64,000 bases of DNA from Paenibacillus prosopidis. GTDB lineage: Bacteria; Bacillota; Bacilli; Paenibacillales; Paenibacillaceae. This document shows positions 36,819 to 45,390 of this stretch, piece after piece. The notes beneath the pieces are model-generated. The model was not told the origin of the DNA. It ran no database searches and was given only the letters and a program-made list of their open reading frames with translations. The translations under genes were made by a program, and so were the position numbers. The stretch covers positions 310,001 to 374,000 of the forward strand of contig NZ_QPJD01000003.1 of the NCBI RefSeq assembly GCF_003337375.1, read 5' to 3'. Numbering within the stretch: the stretch's first letter is position 1; every line of letters starts with the position of its first letter.

Positions 36819-36866
36819 CTTCGGTATAATAAGTAGCATTATAACGTTGCACCGGAGGCTTTCGAC

Positions 36867-37529
36867 ATGAACTGGGACGATTGGCTACCCCCTGTGTTGC
36901 TCTCATTAAAAGTATCGTTGGCAGCTAGCGTAATCGCTGCTGCCATAGGCATTATTGTAGCGCGTCTCATGACGCTGCGCGCGTTCAAAGGAAAAAGTAT
37001 AATAGAAACGATAATCATGCTGCCGCTCGTGCTGCCGCCAACGGTCATCGGATTTATTCTGCTAATCTTGCTTGGACGCGGAAGCTGGATTGGGCAAGCC
37101 TATGAATGGCTATTTCAACAGCCTGTCGTCTTTTCCTGGACCGCCGCAGTTATCGCGGCAGTCATTGTTGCGTTCCCCCTTGTTTATCAAACAATGAAGG
37201 TAGGGTTCTCGTCGGTTGACCGTCACCTCGAGGATGCTGCTCGTTCGTCAGGCGCAGGAGAAGCTCAGGTACTGCGTTTCATTACGATTCCGCTGGCTAA
37301 GCGGTCGCTTATCACTGCGTATGTGCTCGGATTTGCCAGAAGCATCGGCGAGTTTGGCGCGACATTGATGATCGCGGGCAACATCCCCGGCAAAACGCAA
37401 ACGGTGCCGACAGCCATTTATATCGCGGTAGAGACTGGCGATACTACAATGGCGTGGGCGTGGACGATCTCCATCATTGTTTTTTCATTTGTTATGCTGC
37501 TGTTTACGGGGCGGAAATTAGAACAATAA
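36867..37529 (+). CDS. modB: Molybdate ABC transporter permease
   Basis: A 220-residue membrane permease with about five helices. The stretch LPLVLPPTVIGFILLILLGRGSWIG is characteristic of ModB, and the EAA loop that docks on the ATPase reads LEDAARSSGAGEAQVLRFITIPLA; the C-terminal FARSIGEFGATLMIAGNIPGKTQTVPTAIY is also diagnostic. No modA or modC is adjacent, so it is an orphan permease here. Molybdate is needed by the xanthine dehydrogenase encoded 17 kb downstream, a plausible but unproven link. A CCGGAGG site precedes the ATG. Confidence 0.88.
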   Translation: MNWDDWLPPVLLSLKVSLAASVIAAAIGIIVARLMTLRAFKGKSIIETIIMLPLVLPPTVIGFILLILLGRGSWIGQAYEWLFQQPVVFSWTAAVIAAVIVAFPLVYQTMKVGFSSVDRHLEDAARSSGAGEAQVLRFITIPLAKRSLITAYVLGFARSIGEFGATLMIAGNIPGKTQTVPTAIYIAVETGDTTMAWAWTISIIVFSFVMLLFTGRKLEQ

Positions 37530-37594
37530 TGTGAACGACGAATCCTATCTGAATGTGTCGGCGTAATACAATCAGAGAAGGAGAGTGACAGAGG

Positions 37595-38440
37595 ATGCGG
37601 CATGTCAACGATACGAAAGAGCAGCTGACGGCTTCCTTGCACGAAATAGAGGCTTGGGAGCGTGAGCAGAAGGATTTATGGTTTTGGGAGAAGCTTGGAC
37701 GGCTGCCGTTCATGCTGCTCGATAAAGTAACGCCTAAGTTCGTTCAAGAGAAGCTTGGACAAGCAGTGGATGAAATCGGCGGGTATATCCAGAACGGCGG
37801 CAAGTATCTCGTTTCCGAGCGTTCCGTAATTGAACGGATGCAGCGTAAGTCGGATCCAAGCGGTTCGAACGCATTGGCATCCGAAAAGGATCTATCTATC
37901 GACAGCGTGGCAGCTATGCCGCTTAGCGTAATGAATCAGACAGCTGAGGAGCTAGCCTCGAGCCGCTCTACGATGGCGACGCTGCAAGGCGCGACGACGG
38001 GTTTCGGCGGTATTTTTACGTTAGCGGTGGATATTCCGGCTGTGCTCGGTTTGTCGCTCAAAATCATACAAGAAATAGCGATCTGCTATGGATTCGATCC
38101 GAAGCTCAAGGAGGAGCGCATTTTCGCGGTGAAGGTCATGCAATTCGCTTCTTCCGATATCGTAGGAAAGAAAGCGATCTTAGAGGAGCTGAGCGCGTAC
38201 GATTCAGCCAACCGCAGCAGTCAAATGATGTCGCAGCTGCAGGGCTGGCGCGAGGTTGTAGCTGTTTATCGGGATAATTTCGGCTGGAAGAAGCTGTTTC
38301 AGCTCATACCGGTGGCCGGCATGCTGTTTGGGGCATTCATTAACCGCGGCATGCTGAATGATGTGGCGGAAGCGGCAACGATGCTGTACAGAAAGCGAAG
38401 AGTTGTATTAAAGCTGGCGGAGGGCGGAATTGCACCATGA
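37595..38440 (+). CDS. EcsC-family protein
   Basis: A 281-residue protein of the EcsC family. It has an amphipathic N-terminal helix (EQLTASLHEIEAWEREQKDLW), a region LIDSVAAMPLSV-like before the glycine-rich hydrophobic core ATLQGATTGFGGIFTLAVDIPAVLGLSLKIIQE-type segment (about 128-160), and a second hydrophobic segment near 230-250 (LFQLIPVAGMLFGAFI). EcsC proteins are associated with membranes; in Bacillus subtilis the ecs operon affects secretion and intramembrane proteolysis but EcsC itself is uncharacterised. An AGAAGGAGAGTG site precedes the ATG. It overlaps the nitric oxide synthase start by an ATGA. Confidence 0.83.
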   Translation: MRHVNDTKEQLTASLHEIEAWEREQKDLWFWEKLGRLPFMLLDKVTPKFVQEKLGQAVDEIGGYIQNGGKYLVSERSVIERMQRKSDPSGSNALASEKDLSIDSVAAMPLSVMNQTAEELASSRSTMATLQGATTGFGGIFTLAVDIPAVLGLSLKIIQEIAICYGFDPKLKEERIFAVKVMQFASSDIVGKKAILEELSAYDSANRSSQMMSQLQGWREVVAVYRDNFGWKKLFQLIPVAGMLFGAFINRGMLNDVAEAATMLYRKRRVVLKLAEGGIAP

Positions 38441-39525
38441 TTGCAACCGGCAAAAAAATCGCAAACGAAGCGGCTGCCTTTATAGGAGAATTGTATTTTG
38501 AGCTTGGGAAGAACGAGCGGGATGCAATACAGCGAATAAATGAAGTTGTAAACGAGATTGAACGGACTGGCGCGTATTCACATACGTCCGAGGAGCTGAT
38601 GCATGGGGCGAAAATGGCTTGGCGCAACAATAACCGTTGTATTGGCCGGCTTTTTTGGCAATCGCTGGAGGTATTTGACGCACGTGACGTTCAGGATGAA
38701 CCTGAGGCGGCAGAACGGATTTTCCGGCATATGACCTATGCGACAAACAGCGGACGTATCCGGCCGGCGATTACAATATTCCCGCCCAGCCACTCGAACA
38801 ACTGTATCCGAATATGGAATCATCAGCTTGTCCGTTATGCGGGGTATCGAACGGAAGCGGATATTGTAGGCGATTCTTCGTCTCTAGCCTTCACGGAAGT
38901 TTGCGAGAAGCTCGGTTGGAAGGGAGACGGCTCCCGATTCGACGTTTTGCCGCTTGTTATTCAAAAGGGGCAGCAAACGCCTCAGTGGTTTCCTTTGCCT
39001 AGCGGAACCGTGCTCGAGGTTCCCTTGTCTCATCCTGACCATGCCGATTTCGAGAAGCTGGAGCTGCAATGGTATGCTGTCCCTTTTATTTCGGATATGG
39101 AGCTGGAGATTGGCGGCATTTCGTATTCGGCCGCACCTTTCAATGGTTGGTATATGGGAACTGAAATCGGGGCCCGAAACTTATCCGATGCAGATCGTTA
39201 TAATCAACTACCCAAGGTTGCTGAACTGTTTAAACTGAACACTTCGACAAACACCTCGCTTTGGAAGGATCGCGCGTTAACGGAATTAAATATAGCCGTG
39301 CTACACTCGTTCAAGAAGCATGGCGTTAGCATTGTCGATCATCATACGGCTGCGGAGCAGTTTCTCCGCTTCGAGAAGCAGGAGCAGGAAAACGGCCGGA
39401 AGGTCACCGGACGGTGGTCATGGCTCATTCCGCCAATGTCTCCTGCAACGACGGGCATCTGGCACCGCAGCTATGACGATACGGAGCGCAGTCCGGCCTA
39501 CCGTTATCAAGCTGCTCCATATTAA
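38437..39525 (+). CDS. nos: Bacterial nitric oxide synthase oxygenase
   Basis: Heme-thiolate, tetrahydropterin-dependent enzyme oxidising arginine to citrulline and nitric oxide; bacterial forms lack a reductase domain and use general flavodoxin-type donors. The 362-residue length fits Bacillus NOS. The heme-ligand Cys is in NNNRCIGRLFWQSLEVFDAR (Cys68), MTYATNSGRIRPAITIFPP follows, and the substrate region has FNGWYMGTEIGARNL with the arginine-binding Glu, then KHGVSIVDHHTAAEQFLRF for pterin binding. It overlaps the EcsC-family gene by 4 nt, implying coupled translation. NO protects Bacillales against oxidative stress and some antibiotics. Confidence 0.95.
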   Translation: MIATGKKIANEAAAFIGELYFELGKNERDAIQRINEVVNEIERTGAYSHTSEELMHGAKMAWRNNNRCIGRLFWQSLEVFDARDVQDEPEAAERIFRHMTYATNSGRIRPAITIFPPSHSNNCIRIWNHQLVRYAGYRTEADIVGDSSSLAFTEVCEKLGWKGDGSRFDVLPLVIQKGQQTPQWFPLPSGTVLEVPLSHPDHADFEKLELQWYAVPFISDMELEIGGISYSAAPFNGWYMGTEIGARNLSDADRYNQLPKVAELFKLNTSTNTSLWKDRALTELNIAVLHSFKKHGVSIVDHHTAAEQFLRFEKQEQENGRKVTGRWSWLIPPMSPATTGIWHRSYDDTERSPAYRYQAAPY

Positions 39526-39584
39526 GCTACAATAGATTCACAATTCTAGTAAGAGACATGAGTAAGCATGGGGGAATAATAGTC

Positions 39585-40733
39585 GTGGATTTTCAAATGC
39601 AATATTTATCCTTTTTCGTTATTCATACTGACGGGGACGAGAGTGCCACCTCATCCGGCAAACGCTTTAAGCATTATCAGACACTCGATGAGGATACGTA
39701 TGAGGACAGTGAAATTCAGAGATTTCTGGATGATGAATTTAAGCGGATTGTAAAAAGAAAGGTTGAACGCAATCCGAACTCGGCTGGAGCGCCGACGAAG
39801 ATTGGACGATTTATGGTCGAACCCGGCTATGAGCTTGGGAGCAACCAAAACTATAATTTATTTCAACGGCTCCGCGATGCGGATTCGAAGGAACGGTTCA
39901 TAGGCATTGCCGATGAGCTCGTTCGGATTTATATGGATACGAGTGCCGTTAGGGGCGGAGCTTTTATCATCGCGCTTTCGAAGCTGAACACTTATTTCGA
40001 CGAACCTTTTTTATTTTTGCTAAAATGCGACTTCGAGCCGAAGATCGCACGGATTTCTGATGAACGCAACCTCATATCGCAAGTGGAAATGGCTATAAGC
40101 GCCCGCAGCATCAAGTCGATCCAATATCCGCATATGCCGGAGGAAGGCATGCTTGAGCATTGGGAGCTGAAAATCCATCAGGCTTCGCATGCGCGGTATT
40201 TTGAGGACTTCTTAAAATATGTTTCTTATGAGAAGCCGCTACCTGAGGTGATGGGCGAGCAGGTCGTCGAGATGGTTCATCAATACATTGCCGACAAATG
40301 GCAGGAGGATGAAAGCTCGGAACGGCGTGAGGAGGAAAATGCGGTCGAGGTATGGGCGGCAAGCGAGAAGCGCGATTTGCAGGAATGGTGGTCGCAGGAG
40401 CAGGTGGAAGTTGCAGCTGCGGCATTAGTCGAGCAAAAACCTGATCTGCCGTTTTCGTTCAAGCTCGACAGCGTAACGATCAAAGGGCTGCTTGCCGACT
40501 TCGGCGCGTCGATTCATTTTGCCAAGCATAATGGCCGTTATTTGGTCGTTATTGAAGGGGACGCCTTCCAATTTGATAAAGGAATGTCGCCAGTCGAGCT
40601 ATTGCAGCCGCTTGATCTCGTTGATGTATTGCCGCTTATCGGCAGCAAGCAGCCGTCTGATGTTCCTAATGAGTCGCAGAGCTACTCACAAATCGGCGAA
40701 AACGCAAACAGCGACGAAGGTGTGCCCTGGTAA
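39585..40733 (+). CDS. DUF3900 domain-containing protein
   Basis: A protein of about 382 residues matching the Bacillales DUF3900 family: MQYLSFFVIHTDG near the start, FKHYQTLDEDTYEDSEIQRF, EFKRIVKRKVERNP, MDTSAVRGGAFIIALSKLN, FEPKIARISDERNLISQ and IQYPHMPEEGMLEHWELK. The function is unknown; the fold of the middle region recalls nucleoid-associated-protein-like domains, but that is only an impression. The GTG at 39585 is nine nt after GGGGGAA and is chosen over an ATG at 39558 that has a weak site. The C-terminal 25 residues are Ser/Asn-rich and probably disordered. Confidence 0.78.
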   Translation: MDFQMQYLSFFVIHTDGDESATSSGKRFKHYQTLDEDTYEDSEIQRFLDDEFKRIVKRKVERNPNSAGAPTKIGRFMVEPGYELGSNQNYNLFQRLRDADSKERFIGIADELVRIYMDTSAVRGGAFIIALSKLNTYFDEPFLFLLKCDFEPKIARISDERNLISQVEMAISARSIKSIQYPHMPEEGMLEHWELKIHQASHARYFEDFLKYVSYEKPLPEVMGEQVVEMVHQYIADKWQEDESSERREEENAVEVWAASEKRDLQEWWSQEQVEVAAAALVEQKPDLPFSFKLDSVTIKGLLADFGASIHFAKHNGRYLVVIEGDAFQFDKGMSPVELLQPLDLVDVLPLIGSKQPSDVPNESQSYSQIGENANSDEGVPW

Positions 40734-40780
40734 AGGGGAAAAGATGTATTGAATTAGCAAATTAGGGGGAGGCTGTATAA

Positions 40781-41140
40781 GTGGACAACTTATTTTTCAT
40801 AGAAATTGGCATGGGATGCGACCTGCACGGTCAAAATATTACGAAGGCATCGGTGCGCGCGGTTCAAAACGCCATTCACCACAATTCAATGCCGGGACTG
40901 CGGTCCGTGCTGCCGGGCGGCACCTTGGACAATATGAAGGTGCGCGTTAAGCTTGCGCTGCCTTGCGACAAGGCTCTGCTGGATGTCGAGCAGGTGAAAG
41001 CCGTACTGCCTTACGGCCAAGTCTCTGTTGAGCTGGTAGACGGAGGCATGCTTACGACGAGCGGTGTCGTCCTGCCCGATAAAGATGATAAAAACGATTT
41101 GATCTACGTCGTTATTGCGTCTGTCGAGGTGGGCTACTAA
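40781..41140 (+). CDS. Lin0512-family protein
   Basis: A 119-residue single-domain protein: FFIEIGMGCDLHGQNITKAS at the N-terminus, AVQNAIHHNSMPGL, and VRVKLALPCDKALLDVEQV, ending VVIASVEVGY. It matches the Lin0512 family, which forms ring-like small oligomers in structures but has no known function. The conserved DxHGQNxTKA segment and the Cys of LPCD could line a metal or ligand site; that is inference. The start is GTG at 40781 behind a GGGGGAGG site. It lies between DUF3900 and the CNNM-type transporter gene. Confidence 0.82.
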   Translation: MDNLFFIEIGMGCDLHGQNITKASVRAVQNAIHHNSMPGLRSVLPGGTLDNMKVRVKLALPCDKALLDVEQVKAVLPYGQVSVELVDGGMLTTSGVVLPDKDDKNDLIYVVIASVEVGY

Positions 41141-41170
41141 TATCATCACCAATGCAAAAGGGAGACTACG

Positions 41171-42484
41171 ATGGTTTTAAAGCTTTTTTTATTCGCGGTG
41201 CTTCTTGTATTTACAGCCTTCTTCGTTGCTACGGAGTTCGCCATTATCCGGATGCGCTCTAGCCGCGTCAATCAGATGGTTGCCGAGGGAATCAAAAACG
41301 CAAAGGCTGTTGAGCAAGTAACAAAAAATTTAGACGGTTACTTATCCGCCTGCCAGCTAGGTATTACGATAACCGCGCTCGGGCTCGGCTGGCTCGGTGA
41401 ACCGACGATCGAACAATTTCTGCATCCCATATTCGATCGGCTGAATATTGAAGGTGAATTAAGCTCACTGCTGTCGTTTGTCATCTCTTTTGTCATTGTG
41501 ACGTATTTGCACGTTGTTCTTGGCGAGCTTTTCCCGAAAACTCTTGCTATTATTATGTCGGAGAGGATTAGCCAGCTTACAGCGCCGCTCATCATCATTT
41601 TTTATAAAGTGATGTATCCGTTCATTTGGCTGCTCAATGGCTCTGCCAATCGTTTAGTGCGTCTGTTCGGCTATAAACCGGCGAAGGAGCATGAAGCGCA
41701 TTCGGAAGAAGAGCTTCGGATTATTTTGTCCGAAAGCTATGAGAGCGGTAAAATCAACAAAAGCGAATACGGCTATGTGAGCCGCATCTTCGATTTTGAC
41801 GAACGGCTTGCCCGTGAAATTATGGTGCCCCGTACAGATATGATTTGTTTATACATCGATCAGTCGCGCGATGAGAACGTGGCGATTATAAAAAAAGAGC
41901 AATATACAAGGTTTCCAGTTGCCAAAGGGAGCAAGGACAATATTATCGGCATCTTGAATACGAAACAATTTTTCCTGCAATATGAAAGCGACAGTGAGGT
42001 TGACATTCGAATGCTGCTTCAGCCGGTCATGTCAGTACCGGAAGTGACGCCGATAAAGAAGCTGTTGAAAAAGATGCAGCAGGAGCGTGTGCACATTGCC
42101 CTATTGCTGGATGAGTATGGCGGAACGGCGGGTCTTATCACAATCGAAGATATTATTGAAGAAATTGTCGGGGAAATTCGCGACGAGTTCGATGCGGATG
42201 AAGTGAAGGAGATCGAAGTGATCGAGCAGCAGCGTTACATGGTTGACGGGAAAGCGCTACTTAGCGAAGTGAACGAAGCTGCAGGCACCGATCTTGAAAG
42301 CGACGAAGTCGATTCGATCGGCGGATGGCTGTTTAATCAGAAGCCGGAGCTGCCGGTCGGCGAACCGTGGACGTATGGCCACATGACTTTCGTTATTCGT
42401 GAGCGCGACGATAACCGGATCCGCAAAATTGAAATTCAAACCGATTTTTTAGAAAGTGAGATTAGTGAATACGGACATGCATAG
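41171..42484 (+). CDS. CNNM/CorC-type (HlyC/CorC, hemolysin-family) membrane transporter
   Basis: A 437-residue protein with an N-terminal DUF21/CNNM membrane domain of about four helices (residues 1-190, including LSACQLGITITALGLGWLGEPT and VLGELFPKTLAI), then a CBS pair (IMVPRTDMICLYIDQS, and VTPIKKLLKKMQQERVHIALLLDEYGGTAGLITIEDIIEEIVGEI-type second repeat), and a C-terminal CorC_HlyC domain from about 350. Relatives export Mg2+ or other divalent cations; the hemolysin name is historical. A GGGAG site precedes the ATG. A terminator follows immediately. Confidence 0.92.
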   Translation: MVLKLFLFAVLLVFTAFFVATEFAIIRMRSSRVNQMVAEGIKNAKAVEQVTKNLDGYLSACQLGITITALGLGWLGEPTIEQFLHPIFDRLNIEGELSSLLSFVISFVIVTYLHVVLGELFPKTLAIIMSERISQLTAPLIIIFYKVMYPFIWLLNGSANRLVRLFGYKPAKEHEAHSEEELRIILSESYESGKINKSEYGYVSRIFDFDERLAREIMVPRTDMICLYIDQSRDENVAIIKKEQYTRFPVAKGSKDNIIGILNTKQFFLQYESDSEVDIRMLLQPVMSVPEVTPIKKLLKKMQQERVHIALLLDEYGGTAGLITIEDIIEEIVGEIRDEFDADEVKEIEVIEQQRYMVDGKALLSEVNEAAGTDLESDEVDSIGGWLFNQKPELPVGEPWTYGHMTFVIRERDDNRIRKIEIQTDFLESEISEYGHA

Positions 42485-42535
42485 AGCGGGTATCCGACCT
42501 TGTAGCACCAGGGTGAGGATGCCCGCTATTTTGTT
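42485..42535 (+). terminator. Terminator after the CNNM-type gene
   Basis: AGCGGGTATCC (42485-42495) pairs with GGATGCCCGCT (42517-42527), one G-U pair, followed by ATTTTGTTT. Confidence 0.78.
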
Positions 42536-42540
42536 TAGGG

Positions 42541-42575
42541 AAAAACAAGCTATCCAGACAGTCCTGGATAGCTTG
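42541..42575 (-). terminator. Terminator of the DUF3817 gene
   Basis: CAAGCTATCCA (42546-42556) and TGGATAGCTTG (42565-42575) form a perfect 11-bp stem; read on the minus strand it is followed by TTTTT. It starts 4 bp after the DUF3817 stop. Confidence 0.85.
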
Positions 42576-42578
42576 TGG

Positions 42579-42872
42579 TTACGAGTGATTGCGAAGCAGC
42601 TTATTGTCGAGAACGAAAGTACCGAACGGGATGAAAGCGGCAATAAACGCGGCTGCAACCTTCAAGATCGACCAGCGGCGTACGAGCCAGACATGTGCGA
42701 GAGCAAGCATATAAAGGACGAATAAAAGTCCATGCAGTCCGCCTACAATAGTGACCACCTGCGGAATATCTGCCCAGTATTTGAGCGGCATTGCGATGAG
42801 CAGCAGCACAAGAAAAGATATCCCTTCAAAAAATCCGACGATACGCAGTCGGCCTATAGCTGTTTTGAACAT
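42579..42872 (-). CDS. DUF3817 small membrane protein
   Basis: A 97-residue integral membrane protein with three hydrophobic segments: IVGFFEGISFLVLLLIAMPLKY (about 11-32), VTIVGGLHGLLFVLYMLALAHV (about 40-61) and VAAAFIAAFIPFGTFVLD (about 72-89). The GxxEGxSxLxLxxxAMPLKY and GxxHGxLF pattern is typical of the DUF3817 family (YdzA-like), which has no established function. A GGAGGG site precedes the ATG. A strong nested inverted repeat lies 25-62 bp upstream of the start and may be its operator. Confidence 0.88.
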   Translation of the reverse strand: MFKTAIGRLRIVGFFEGISFLVLLLIAMPLKYWADIPQVVTIVGGLHGLLFVLYMLALAHVWLVRRWSILKVAAAFIAAFIPFGTFVLDNKLLRNHS

Positions 42873-42896
42873 CTAATTCCCTCCGTTTGAATGAAG

Positions 42897-42934
42897 TCGT
42901 ACAAGTCATAGAAACTTCTACAATAGTTGTACGA
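42897..42934. promoter_or_regulatory. Nested inverted repeat upstream of DUF3817, candidate operator
   Basis: Outer arms TCGTACAA (42897-42904) and TTGTACGA (42927-42934) are perfect complements. Inside them lies a second palindrome, TAGAA-AC-TTCTA (42909-42920). The outer centre is close to the inner centre, as expected for a site bound by a dimeric or tetrameric regulator. Confidence 0.5.
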
Positions 42935-43014
42935 TTTCGGAGGCAGCTTGTTTCATTGATTTTTTAATTTGCAACCCATTTCCAATTTTATCCTTCCTAC
43001 CTCCTACATAAAGC

Positions 43015-44427
43015 TTAAATTAAAAACATAGTCACGACAGTCGTAACTGCAAGACCGATAAGCACCGGCTTCAAATTACGACGTGCCAGCTCGAATGGAT
43101 CGACTCCACAAATGGCTGCTGCCGGAATGAGCGCCCACGGTATAATTGTACCGCCGCCTACCCAGATGGCCGCTACTTGACCGAGAGCGGTTAAGGTGGC
43201 AATACCGGAGCCAATAGCATGCCCGAACAGCTGTGCGATAGAGCCTGCGAGGGATATTCCGGAGAAGCCCGAGCCATCAAGCCCGGTTACGGCGCCAACA
43301 ATAGTTAGCGTGATGGATCCGACAACGCCGTTCACTGGAACGACATGCGCTAGTGCAATACCCAGGTCATTCACGATTCCGTGAGAGGCTTCAGGGAGCT
43401 TCTCGCCGAACATCGCCAGAAAGCCGGAGTCTCCCAAATAGAAAAATGCGGCGATCGGTATGACGGGACCGAACACTTTAAAGCCGAATAGGAACCCTTC
43501 GATCAAATAGCTGGTCGTTTTCTCAAAGCCTTTGCCGCGATGCGTCAGCATCGTGATGAGGAGCATGATGAGGATAGCCGTCCCCCCGATAAGTGCGGTA
43601 GCATCTCCTCCTTGAAGATCCAGCATATACATCGTGACGACATCTATAGCGAATAAGATTGGTATGATAACGGCAAGCCATTGCTTCGTGCGAAGCGAAA
43701 GCGCCTCGCGATCAGCTTTTGCCGAGAGGTCTCGTACTTGCAGCGGATCATTTGTTGAAACGATGAGTCCGTCCTTCCACGTTCCAAGACGCTGATCGCG
43801 GCGCATCATCCAGAAGGCTGATACAGTCGTTACTACACCCATGACAATAACAAGCGGAATACTAGCCTGCATCACTTCGCTTACAGATATCCCCGCGGCA
43901 TCAGCTGTAAGCTTAGGTGCCCCTTGGATAATATAATCTCCTGACAAAGCGATGCCATGACCGAACAAGTTCATGGCAACAGCAGCTCCTAGCGCTGGTA
44001 AGCCAACCCGAATCGCTACGGGCAGCAATACGGCTCCGATGAGCGCTACAGCAGGCGAAGGCCAGAAGAACCATGAAGTTACCATCATAATCAGTCCGAT
44101 TCCCCAGAAGGCCAGTGCAGGCGTTCTTAAAAACCGCGCGAAGGGTGATATCATTATTTCGTTTATTCCCGTACGGATGAGGATGCGACTCATTGCAACG
44201 ATAATGGATATAATTAAAATCGTACCTAATAATTCTTTAATGGCATAAATAAAACTGTTGAAAATACCGCTTACCGAACCGCTTGCCGATGTAGTTGCAA
44301 GTATCCCGATTCCCAAGATCCCCGCAATGCATATGAGTGTTGTGTCGCGCCGCATCAGCATAAATCCAATAATGGCGATTATGAAGCCTAAGTAAACCCA
44401 GTGAAGCGCCGATAATTGAATTTCCAT
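43015..44427 (-). CDS. Multi-pass membrane transporter, unassigned
   Basis: A 470-residue protein with about a dozen hydrophobic helices, resembling the ion-transporter (IT-like) class of secondary carriers. Notable stretches are FWPSPAVALIGAVLLPVAIRVGLPALGAAVAMNLFGHG, LSGDYIIQGAPKLTADAAGISVSEV in one half and FGHAIGSGIATLTALGQVAAIWVGGGTIIPWALIPAAAICGVDP in the other; the two glycine/proline-rich segments could form the paired re-entrant substrate site of such carriers. I cannot name the substrate. The ATG at 44427 follows AGAGGGTGATT; the frame is open 30 codons further upstream without a ribosome site. It is divergent from the DUF6376 lipoprotein gene. Confidence 0.7.
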   Translation of the reverse strand: MEIQLSALHWVYLGFIIAIIGFMLMRRDTTLICIAGILGIGILATTSASGSVSGIFNSFIYAIKELLGTILIISIIVAMSRILIRTGINEIMISPFARFLRTPALAFWGIGLIMMVTSWFFWPSPAVALIGAVLLPVAIRVGLPALGAAVAMNLFGHGIALSGDYIIQGAPKLTADAAGISVSEVMQASIPLVIVMGVVTTVSAFWMMRRDQRLGTWKDGLIVSTNDPLQVRDLSAKADREALSLRTKQWLAVIIPILFAIDVVTMYMLDLQGGDATALIGGTAILIMLLITMLTHRGKGFEKTTSYLIEGFLFGFKVFGPVIPIAAFFYLGDSGFLAMFGEKLPEASHGIVNDLGIALAHVVPVNGVVGSITLTIVGAVTGLDGSGFSGISLAGSIAQLFGHAIGSGIATLTALGQVAAIWVGGGTIIPWALIPAAAICGVDPFELARRNLKPVLIGLAVTTVVTMFLI

Positions 44428-44595
44428 CCCAATCACCCTCTCGTGACATACACGAAACCAGCCAGAGCCGATATCGTATTGTAATGTATGCTTGAGAGTG
44501 GATAGGCGTTCAACCAAGCAGGTTGCGTGGCAAATTTTGCTATGCTATTCTACTTGAACAAACATTCTTATAGCACTTCACTGAGGAGGGATCGG

Positions 44596-45036
44596 ATGAT
44601 TAAACGGAGCGTGGCGATGTTGATGCTCTCCATAATGCTTCTGACAGCAGGCTGTGGTATTATTGAGGATGTAGGACAAACGGTAAATTTTGCTACGGAA
44701 ACGACGGAATACTTACAATCGTTAACGGACTTTGGACAAGATATGAATGCTCTTGCGGAGCAAGCAATGACCGACCTGGACGCAAGAACCGATTTGAAGG
44801 AACGTCTACTTGCGCTTAAGGAACAGGTTCAGCAATATGGAGCGCTTCAGGTGCCGGATTATGCGAAAGAGCTTCATCAATCCATATCTGAATATAATGC
44901 GACTCTGCAGCAGGGGCTTGATCAAGCTTTAACGAATATTGAGCAAGGAAGAGCTGTGTTCGAATCAACCGGTATTCCGGATACGATCAACAAAATTAAT
45001 GAGCTGCTCAATCAAATCAATCAGCTCGCGCCGTAA
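44596..45036 (+). CDS. DUF6376 family lipoprotein
   Basis: A 146-residue precursor with a lipoprotein signal ending in LTAGC (Cys20), then a mostly helical, Gln/Glu-rich domain: VNFATETTEYLQSLTDFGQD, ALAEQAMTDLDARTDLKERLL, and VPDYAKELHQSISEYN. The pattern matches DUF6376 lipoproteins of Bacillales; their function is unknown. The ATG at 44596 lies after a GAGGAGGG site, while an upstream in-frame ATG at 44527 would bury the signal peptide. It would be anchored on the outer face of the membrane. Confidence 0.8.
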   Translation: MIKRSVAMLMLSIMLLTAGCGIIEDVGQTVNFATETTEYLQSLTDFGQDMNALAEQAMTDLDARTDLKERLLALKEQVQQYGALQVPDYAKELHQSISEYNATLQQGLDQALTNIEQGRAVFESTGIPDTINKINELLNQINQLAP

Positions 45037-45062
45037 CAACAGAATAGGAAGGAAGAACAAAA

Positions 45063-45332
45063 TTGATTAACATCAAAGTACTGGATGCAGCAATGACGTA
45101 TTCAAAGGAAGACGGTTATGTAGGCAAGGTTCAATTCGGGGTTGAAGATCACGTGAATGAATACGAAATCACTTTGCACAGCAAGAGAGGTACGGAATGG
45201 GGCTATGGCTTGTTTTTCTTGCATGAATCGGGCAAGGAGGAGCAGCTGACTGCATTGGAAGATTTAATCGAAGAGGATGATGAGTTGTTTGACTTCCTCG
45301 TCGATGCGGCTAAGGAGAAGCTGGAGAAATAA
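45063..45332 (+). CDS. Small acidic hypothetical protein, 89 aa
   Basis: An 89-residue soluble protein, beta-rich at the start (INIKVLDAAMTY, GYVGKVQFGVEDHVNEYEITLHSK) and acidic-helical at the end (ALEDLIEEDDELFDFLVDAAKEKLEK). The start is TTG at 45063 behind AGGAAGGAAGAAC. I recognise no named family. It lies 26 nt after the lipoprotein gene and ahead of a terminator, so the two may share a transcript. Confidence 0.7.
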   Translation: MINIKVLDAAMTYSKEDGYVGKVQFGVEDHVNEYEITLHSKRGTEWGYGLFFLHESGKEEQLTALEDLIEEDDELFDFLVDAAKEKLEK

Positions 45333-45342
45333 GAAAGCGAGA

Positions 45343-45390
45343 AGGGGCTGTTCCATATGGTCATTGACCTTATAGAACAGCCCCTATTGT
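45343..45390. terminator. Terminator between convergent genes
   Basis: AGGGGCTGTTC (45343-45353) and GAACAGCCCCT (45375-45385) form a perfect 11-bp stem with a 21-nt loop, followed by ATTGTTT. It lies between the stop at 45332 and the SulP stop at 45391 and may serve both strands. Confidence 0.75.
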
